A stretch of DNA of 64,000 nt, from positions 37,516,207 to 37,580,206 of the forward strand of contig NC_044283.2 of NCBI RefSeq assembly GCF_004027225.2. Reading direction: 5' to 3'. Positions 53,406-58,866 of the stretch are shown here, piece after piece. The translations under genes were made by a program, and so were the position numbers. The DNA comes from Strigops habroptila (Eukaryota; Chordata; Aves; Psittaciformes; Psittacidae). Positions within the stretch are counted from its first letter, which is position 1, and each line of letters opens with the position of its first letter. The notes under the pieces are model-generated. The model was not told the DNA's origin and did not search any database. It saw nothing but the letters and a program-made list of their open reading frames with translations.

Positions 53406-54660
53406 TGTCCTGGGTTCAGCTATAGCAGACATTGCAACCACTCCAATCCTAGTGGCAGACACTGCAGCCACTCCAACCACAGTGACAAACACTGCAGCTA
53501 AACCAAATGTCCAGTTTGTGACAATGTCTGTTGCCCCTGTAAGCAAAAGCAAACGAAAGGCACAAAGAGCAACCCGTGAAGCGAAGAAAGATGAAGACCC
53601 AGTGCCATTACTATATGCAACAGCACCTGAACAAGAGTCACTACTACGTGGGTCAGAGGAAGAGGAAGAAGAAGAAGAGGTCACTTCTCGACCCCGGACC
53701 TCAACCGAACTACGGAATATGCGAAAAGATTTCACCCGTCTTCCAGGGGAGCACATTGTCACCTGGTTGCTCCGGTGCTGGGACAATGGGGCCGACGGTC
53801 ATGAACTAGAAGGTAGGGAAGCCAAGCAGCTGGGATCACTTGCTAAGGAAGGAGGAATTGACAAAGCGATTGCAAGAGAGAAGCGAGCCCTCAGTCTTTG
53901 GAGGCGGCTCCTGGCAGCTGTGAAGGAAAGGTTTCCCTACAAAGACGATATTATGAATCGCTCAGCCAACTGGACCACGATAGAGAAAGGCATCCAGTCC
54001 CTGAGGGAATCAGCCATTATAGAGATGATCTATCGTAGGCCGGATTCCAGGAACACATCCGTAGACCCAGATGAAGTCGAATGTACACGACCCATGTGGC
54101 GGAAACTTACATGGAGTGCGCCATCATCGTATGCCCACACATTGGCATCAATGACCTGGAATGACGGAGTATCACCAACAGTGGATTTCCTGATTCGTCA
54201 ACTCCGAGAGTTCGAAGACAATCTCACCCCTTCCATCATTTCAGCTGTGGAAAAACTGTCCCAGGAGTTCAAACAATTGAGAGACGATTTATCCGATCTA
54301 TCCAGCTCTCCACGCGTACCAACCCATGTCTCAGCTATCAACAGAAGGCGCCCTACTGCTCGAGAAAGAAAATATAGGAGGTACACGCCACGGGCCACCC
54401 TATGGTTTTACCTGCGGGATCATGGAGAAGACATGAGAAAGTGGGATGGAAAACCTACTTCAGCTCTGGAGCAACGGGTGCGTGAACTGAAGAGGAGAAC
54501 AATGGTCAAGGATGATCCTCCCAGGAAAGCTGCTGCTCCAGTCTCTGGCGAGCAGTTTCCCAGATGGAGCGAAAGAGCTGATTTTACTCCAGCTCCTGTG
54601 ATAAGGAATACTAATCCCTTTCTACAAGACAGAAGTGGAGAATTTTGTGATCACTATTAG
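53344..54660 (+). CDS. gag: ERV-L-like gag, N-terminally chimeric with CR1 and LTR sequence
   Basis: An open frame of 438 codons from the first ATG (53344) to TAG (54658-54660). About 20 N-terminal codons are CR1 tail, the next 8 or so are the LTR remnant, and the rest is Gag. The frame is closed upstream by a TAG at 53323. After the junction come three 10-residue repeats (beginning ADIATTP, ADTAATP, TNTAAKP), a basic stretch (KSKRKAQRATREAKK), a run of eight glutamates, a helical core (WLLRCWDNGADGHELEGREA through WTTIEKGIQSLRES), and a C-terminal motif of the ERV-L/Fv1 Gag type (LWFYLRDHGEDMRKWDGKPT). There is no CCHC zinc knuckle. Gag would form the particle shell and bind RNA. The natural start codon was probably lost with the deletion; MSVAPVSKSK (Met at 53524) is another candidate start. 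Confidence 0.8.
   Translation: MAGGLELDDLKVLSNPNGSMIVLGSAIADIATTPILVADTAATPTTVTNTAAKPNVQFVTMSVAPVSKSKRKAQRATREAKKDEDPVPLLYATAPEQESLLRGSEEEEEEEEVTSRPRTSTELRNMRKDFTRLPGEHIVTWLLRCWDNGADGHELEGREAKQLGSLAKEGGIDKAIAREKRALSLWRRLLAAVKERFPYKDDIMNRSANWTTIEKGIQSLRESAIIEMIYRRPDSRNTSVDPDEVECTRPMWRKLTWSAPSSYAHTLASMTWNDGVSPTVDFLIRQLREFEDNLTPSIISAVEKLSQEFKQLRDDLSDLSSSPRVPTHVSAINRRRPTARERKYRRYTPRATLWFYLRDHGEDMRKWDGKPTSALEQRVRELKRRTMVKDDPPRKAAAPVSGEQFPRWSERADFTPAPVIRNTNPFLQDRSGEFCDHY
53401..53405. repeat. Target-site duplication, left copy (ATGAT)
   Basis: ATGAT lies directly before the retroviral TGTCC terminus and is repeated directly after the right terminus (58845-58849). Five bases is the usual length for ERV-L-type integration. 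Because the target is itself an ATGATTCT repeat, part of the match could be coincidental. Confidence 0.8.
53406..53428 (+). repeat. 5' LTR remnant (first 23 bases)
   Basis: These 23 bases are identical to the first 23 of the 3' LTR (58275-58297), ending TATAGCAG. The next base starts gag-side sequence instead of the LTR continuation TCATTTTTCTCC. The promoter, R, U5, primer-binding site and leader are therefore missing on this side. Confidence 0.93.
53425..53514 (+). repeat. Three 30-bp tandem repeats at the gag 5' end
   Basis: Units start at 53425, 53455 and 53485. Each has the pattern GCAGACANTGCANCCACTCC or a close variant and encodes ten residues rich in Ala, Thr and Pro. The third unit is most diverged. 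The first unit begins at the GCAG shared with the LTR break. Confidence 0.8.
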
Positions 54661-54694
54661 AGGGGCCCTGCCTCCAGCCAGGTGGAGGAGAGGG
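54658..54694 (+). promoter_or_regulatory. gag-pol junction: in-frame TAG with downstream stem-loop (candidate readthrough signal)
   Basis: TAG at 54658-54660 separates gag and pol, which are in the same frame. Five bases later, CCCT (54666-54669) can pair with AGGG (54691-54694) and CCTCC (54671-54675) with GGAGG (54684-54688), leaving an 8-base loop. Gammaretroviruses use a UAG plus a structure about 8 bases downstream to make Gag-Pol by readthrough. The same arrangement is visible here; function is inferred. Confidence 0.6.
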
Positions 54695-57600
54695 ATAATC
54701 GGGTTTACTGGACTGTGTGGATCAGATGGCCTGGCACATCAGTCCCACAGAAGTATAAAGCTCTAGTAGATACCGGTGCACAGTGTACTCTGATGCCATC
54801 AAGGTATCAAGGGGTGAAACCCATTTCTATTTCTGGAGTGACAGGAGGATCCCAAGCGTTAACTATGCTGGAAGCTGAAATCAGCCTGACTGGGAGGAAG
54901 TGGCAAAAGCACCCCATTGTAACTGGTCCAGGGGCTCCATGCATCCTTGGCATAGACTATCTCAGGAGAGGGTATTTCAAAGACCCAAAAGGGTATAGAT
55001 GGGCTTTTGGTATCGCTGCCTTGGAGACAGAGGAAATTAAGCAGCTGTCCACCTTACCCGGTCTCTCAGAGGATCCTTCTGTTGTGGGGTTGCTGAAGGT
55101 CAAAGAACAACAAGTGCCAATTGCGACCACAACAGTGCACCGGCGGCAATATCGCACCAACCGAGACTCCTTGATTCCCATCCATAAGCTGATCCGCAGA
55201 CTGGAGAGCCAAGGAGTGATCAGCAGGACCCGCTCACCCTTTAATAGCCCCATATGGCCAGTGCAAAAGTCTAATGGAGAGTGGAGATTAACAGTAGACT
55301 ATCGTGGCCTGAACGAAGTCACACCACCATTGAGTGCTGCCGTACCGGACATGTTAGAACTTCAGTATGAACTGGAGTCAAAGGCAGCCAAGTGGTATGC
55401 CACAATTGACATTGCCAATGCATTTTTCTCAATCCCTTTGGCAGCAGAATGCAGGCCACAGTTTGCTTTCACTTGGAGGGGCGTCCAGTACACTTGGAAC
55501 CGACTGCCCCAGGGGTGGAAACACAGCCCTACCATCTGCCATGGATTGATCCAGACTGCACTGGAACAGGGGCAAGCTCCAGAACACCTGCAATACATTG
55601 ATGACATCATCGTGTGGGGTGATACAGCGGAAGAAGTTTTTGAGAAAGGGAGGAAAATAATCCAAATCCTGCTGAAGGCCGGTTTTGCCATAAAACGGAA
55701 TAAGGTCAAGGGACCTGCACAGGAGATTCAATTTTTGGGAATAAAATGGCAAGATGGACGCCGCCAGATCCCCACAGACGTGATCAACAAGATAACAGCA
55801 ATGTCTCCACCAACTAACAAGAAAGAAACACAAGCTTTCTTAGGTGTTGTGGGGTTCTGGAGAATGCACATCCCAAATTACAGTCTGATTGTAAGCCCTC
55901 TCTACCACGTGACCCGGAAGAAGAATGATTTCAAATGGGGCCCTGAGCAACAACAAGCCTTTGAACAAATTAAACGAGAAATAGTTCATGCAGTAGCCCT
56001 TGGACCAGTCCGGGCCGGGCCAGATGTGAAAAATGTGCTCTATACCGCAGCTGGGGAGAATGGTCCTACCTGGAGCCTCTGGCAGAAAGTTCCAGGGGAG
56101 ACTCGAGGTCGACCCCTTGGCTTTTGGAGTCGGGGATATAAAGGATCCGAGGCCAGCTACACTCCCACTGAAAAAGAGATACTGGCAGCCTATGAAGGGG
56201 TTCGAGCTGCCTCAGAAGTGATCGGAACTGAAGCGCAGCTCCTCCTGGCACCCCGGTTGCCTGTGCTGGGCTGGATGTTCAAAGGCAGGGTCTCCTCTAC
56301 ACATCATGCAACTGATGCTACATGGAGTAAGTGGGCCGCACTAATTACACAACGAGCTCGAATAGGAAATCCCAGTCGTCCAGGAATTCTAGAAGTCATC
56401 ATGGACTGGCCAGAGGGCAAAGATTTTGGGATGTCACCAGAAGAGGAGGTGACGCGTGCTGAAGAGGCCCCACCATATAATGAACTGTCAGAGAGTGAAA
56501 AGCAATATGCCTTGTTTACTGATGGGTCCTGCCGTATTGTGGGAAAGCATCGGAGATGGAAGGCAGCTGTGTGGAGTCCCCTGCGACAAGTTGCAGAAAC
56601 TGCTGAGGGAGAGGGTGAATCGAGTCAATTTGCAGAGGTGAAAGCCATCCAGCTGGCCTTGGACATTGCTGAACAAGAAAAATGGCCAGTACTTTATCTC
56701 TATACTGACTCATGGATGGTGGCAAATGCCCTGTGGGGGTGGTTGCAGCAATGGAAGCAGAGCAACTGGCAACGCAGAAGTAAACCCATCTGGGCTGCTG
56801 CATTGTGGCAAGATATCGCTGCTCGGGTGCAGAACCTGGTGGTGAAGGTACGCCACGTAGATGCTCATGTACCCAAGAGTCGGGCCACTGAGGAACACCA
56901 GAATAACCAGCAAGTGGATAAAGCTGCTAAGATTAAAGTGGCTCAGATGGACTTGGATTGGCAACATAAGGGTGAATTATTTTTAGCCCGGTGGGCCCAT
57001 GACACCTCAGGCCATCAAGGCAGAGATGCAACATATAGATGGGCTCGTGATCGAGGGGTGGACTTAACGGTGGACACTATTGCCCAGGTTATTCACGAAT
57101 GTGAAACATGTGCTGCAATTAAGCAAGCCAAGCGGTTAAAGCCTCTCTGGTATGGAGGACGATGGCTGAAGTACAAATATGGGGAGGCCTGGCAGATTGA
57201 CTATATCACACTCCCACCAACCCGCCAGGGCAAGCGCTATGTGCTTACCATGGTGGAAGCAACCACCGGCTGGCTGGAAACATACGCTGTGTCCCATGCC
57301 ACTGCCCGGAACACTATCCTGGGCCTTGAGAAACAAGTCTTGTGGCGACACGGCACCCCAGAGAGAACTGAGTCAGACAATGGGACTCATTTCCGGAACA
57401 ACCTCATAGACACTTGGGCCAAAGAGCATGGCATTGAGTGGGTATACCACATCCCCTACCATGCACCAGCCTCTGGGAAAATCGAACGGTACAATGGGCT
57501 GTTAAAAACTACACTGAGAGCAATGGGTGGTGGGACTTTCAAACACTGGGATACACATTTACCAAAAGCCACCTGGTTGGTCAACACTAGGGGATCTGCC

Positions 57601-57846
57601 AACAGGGCTGGCCCAGCCCAATCAGAACTTTTACGTACTGTAGAGGGGGATAAAGTTCCTGTGGTGCACATAAAGAATTTGTTGGGGAAGACAGTCTGGG
57701 TTATTCCTGCTTCAGGTAAAGGCAAACCCACTCGTGGGGTTGCTTTTGCTCAGGGACCTGGATATACTTGGTGGGTAATGCGGGAAGATGGGGAAGTCCG
57801 ATGTGTACCTCAAGGGGATTTGATTTTGGGGGAAAACAGCCAATGA
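54661..57846 (+). CDS. pol: ERV-L-like pro-pol: protease, reverse transcriptase, RNase H, integrase
   Basis: Open for 1061 codons after the TAG. Residue numbers here count from 54682. Protease active site DTGA at 30-33; RT with WRLTVDYRGLN (201-211), catalytic Asp243 in TIDIANAF, LPQGWKHSP (275-283) and YIDD (305-308); RNase H with Asp614 (FTDGS), Glu652, Asp676 and Asp746; integrase with zinc-binding His773, His778, Cys807, Cys810 and catalytic Asp840, Asp899, Glu935 (35 residues between the last two). A GPGYTWWV segment lies near the C-terminus. No dUTPase follows integrase, unlike mammalian ERV-L. The first in-frame ATG codes Met38, just after the protease DTG, so the product is expected only as a Gag-Pol fusion. 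All catalytic residues inspected are present. Confidence 0.92.
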   Translation, partial: RGPASSQVEERDNRVYWTVWIRWPGTSVPQKYKALVDTGAQCTLMPSRYQGVKPISISGVTGGSQALTMLEAEISLTGRKWQKHPIVTGPGAPCILGIDYLRRGYFKDPKGYRWAFGIAALETEEIKQLSTLPGLSEDPSVVGLLKVKEQQVPIATTTVHRRQYRTNRDSLIPIHKLIRRLESQGVISRTRSPFNSPIWPVQKSNGEWRLTVDYRGLNEVTPPLSAAVPDMLELQYELESKAAKWYATIDIANAFFSIPLAAECRPQFAFTWRGVQYTWNRLPQGWKHSPTICHGLIQTALEQGQAPEHLQYIDDIIVWGDTAEEVFEKGRKIIQILLKAGFAIKRNKVKGPAQEIQFLGIKWQDGRRQIPTDVINKITAMSPPTNKKETQAFLGVVGFWRMHIPNYSLIVSPLYHVTRKKNDFKWGPEQQQAFEQIKREIVHAVALGPVRAGPDVKNVLYTAAGENGPTWSLWQKVPGETRGRPLGFWSRGYKGSEASYTPTEKEILAAYEGVRAASEVIGTEAQLLLAPRLPVLGWMFKGRVSSTHHATDATWSKWAALITQRARIGNPSRPGILEVIMDWPEGKDFGMSPEEEVTRAEEAPPYNELSESEKQYALFTDGSCRIVGKHRRWKAAVWSPLRQVAETAEGEGESSQFAEVKAIQLALDIAEQEKWPVLYLYTDSWMVANALWGWLQQWKQSNWQRRSKPIWAAALWQDIAARVQNLVVKVRHVDAHVPKSRATEEHQNNQQVDKAAKIKVAQMDLDWQHKGELFLARWAHDTSGHQGRDATYRWARDRGVDLTVDTIAQVIHECETCAAIKQAKRLKPLWYGGRWLKYKYGEAWQIDYITLPPTRQGKRYVLTMVEATTGWLETYAVSHATARNTILGLEKQVLWRHGTPERTESDNGTHFRNNLIDTWAKEHGIEWVYHIPYHAPASGKIERYNGLLKTTLRAMGGGTFKHWDTHLPKATWLVNTRGSANRAGPAQSELLRTVEGDKVPVVHIKNLLGKTVWVIPASGKGKPTRGVAFAQGPGYTWWVMREDGEVRCVPQGDLILGENSQ

Positions 57847-58257
57847 ACTCAATTGTACGCTGTTGCCTGCTCTATAACACTTTTATAGCCCACCAGCTAG
57901 ATATCTTCAGGTCACCAGCCATTGACCCTGACTTCCCTCCGATCATCACCTCAACAAAGAATGAATTTTGAGGAAACCAGATGAGCTCAGCAGTGACCAG
58001 ATGAGTTTGGCGGTATCATCAGCAGGCAACAACCCGACACCATGTACCGTCCCTCCTGCCCTGAAAGACTATTACAAGAGATGGAACCTGACATCATGGA
58101 CTGGATGAGTTCAGCAATTTTACAGGGATTGGTCCATGGACTAGGGAACGATATCTTTCTCTGTGTGTGGGTGTGGGTGTATATATATGTGTATATATGG
58201 GACAGGGGTGATGGTGTGCTGAGAGATGTGGGATCTGAGCATGACGTGAATGGTATG
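57847..58257 (+). other. Post-pol region without env
   Basis: About 410 bases between the pol stop and the polypurine tract. No env-like frame, signal peptide or fusion peptide is seen. It has a short direct repeat (ACCAGATGAG at 57976 and again about 22 bases on), a small frame at 58042-58263, and a GT/TA microsatellite (58161-58200). Confidence 0.75.
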
Positions 58258-58263
58258 GAATAA
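58042..58263 (+). other. Small open frame after pol (73 codons), unassigned
   Basis: An ATG frame ending at a TAA inside the polypurine region. The first 45 residues are ordinary (contains LLQEMEPDIMDWMSSAILQG); the next 15 (CVWVWVYIYVYIW) come from the GT/TA microsatellite and look hydrophobic by accident. I recognise no domain. It could be a chance frame or a trace of an accessory gene. Confidence 0.25.
58161..58200. repeat. GT/TA microsatellite inside the retrovirus
   Basis: CTGTGTGTGGGTGTGGGTGT then TATATATATGTGTATATATGG. Simple sequence expanded in the 3' non-coding part of the element. Confidence 0.85.
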
Positions 58264-58274
58264 GGGGTGGATAC
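58258..58274 (+). promoter_or_regulatory. Polypurine tract (plus-strand primer site)
   Basis: GGAATAAGGGGTGG is followed by ATAC directly before the LTR TGTCC. A purine run at this place primes plus-strand DNA synthesis in retroviruses. It is interrupted by T residues and so not a perfect tract. Confidence 0.65.
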
Positions 58275-58844
58275 TGTCCTGGGTTCAGCTATAGCAGTCA
58301 TTTTTCTCCTGCTTAGTAGCTGGTGCAGTGCTGTGTTTTTTAACTTTCAGCCTGGGAACAACGCTGATAACACCGATGTTTTTAGTTGTTGCTAAGTAAT
58401 GTTTATTCCAACCAAGGACTTTCTCAGTCTCATGCTTTGCCAGGGAGGAGGGGAAGCCGGGAGGAAGCAGAGACAGGACACCTGACCCAAACTAGCCAAA
58501 GGGGTATTCCATACCACAGCACGTCATGCCCGGTATATAAACCGGGGGGAGTTACCCGGAAGGCCAGATCACTGCTCGGGTCGGGCTGGGTATCGGTCGG
58601 CGGGTGGTGAGCAATTGTATCCTCTCCCCTTGTTATTTCACTAATCGTTATTATCATTGGTGGTAGCAGTAGTGGTTTTGTGTTATACCTTAGTTGCGGG
58701 ACTGCTCTTATCTCAACCCGTGGGAGTTGCATTCTTCCCATTCTCCTCCCCATCCCTCCGGGAGCGGGGGGAGTAAGAAGGGGGGGGGGGAGTGAGCGAG
58801 CGGCTGTGTGGTTCTGAGTTACCGGCTGGGCTCAAACCACGACA
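58275..58844 (+). repeat. 3' LTR (570 bases), complete
   Basis: Starts TGTCCTGGGTTCAGC and ends ACCACGACA, giving TGTC and GACA inverted ends. A TATA box lies at 58534-58540 (TATATAA), preceded by CACGTCATG, a CRE-like half-site (ACGTCA at 58521-58526). The 3' half is GC-rich with G-runs at 58760-58762, 58766-58771 and 58780-58790. I see no AATAAA, so the polyadenylation signal must be a variant. It is the only full LTR left and could act as a promoter into downstream intron sequence. Confidence 0.93.
58534..58540 (+). promoter_or_regulatory. LTR TATA box
   Basis: TATATAA within CCCGGTATATAAACCGGG, itself a near-palindrome. Transcription would be expected to start about 25-30 bases downstream, in the GAAGGCCAGATCACTGCTCG region. 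Inferred from position and motif only. Confidence 0.7.
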
Positions 58845-58849
58845 ATGAT
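58845..58849. repeat. Target-site duplication, right copy (ATGAT)
   Basis: Directly follows the LTR end ACGACA and matches 53401-53405. Confidence 0.8.
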
Positions 58850-58866
58850 TCTATGATTCTATTATT
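58850..58866 (+). mobile_element. CR1 LINE 3' tail, right part
   Basis: TCTATGATTCTAT continues the terminal repeat of the CR1 at 53060-53405 on the far side of the retrovirus, which proves the nesting order: CR1 first, retrovirus second. Confidence 0.88.

Larger units (their letters stand above)
53406..58844 (+). mobile_element. ERV-L-like (class III) endogenous retrovirus, nearly full length, 5' LTR deleted
   Basis: Order: 23-base remnant of the 5' LTR, gag, in-frame TAG, protease-reverse transcriptase-RNase H-integrase, about 410 bases without a long frame, polypurine tract, complete 3' LTR. Termini are TGTC and GACA with the ATGAT duplication outside. There is no env frame and no dUTPase domain. 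The class III assignment rests on the RT/IN motifs, the Gag C-terminal motif resembling ERV-L and Fv1, the missing env, and the 5-bp duplication. No stops or frameshifts interrupt gag or pol apart from the TAG between them, so the copy is young. Without the 5' LTR and primer-binding site it cannot itself be a complete transposition template. Confidence 0.88.

Noticed and set aside
53406..53428. Primer-binding site to name the tRNA primer
   Set aside because: The region after the 5' LTR is deleted, so no primer-binding site can be read.
53322..53786. 154-codon frame antisense to gag
   Set aside because: It is the complement of the gag frame; the serine run mirrors the gag glutamate run.
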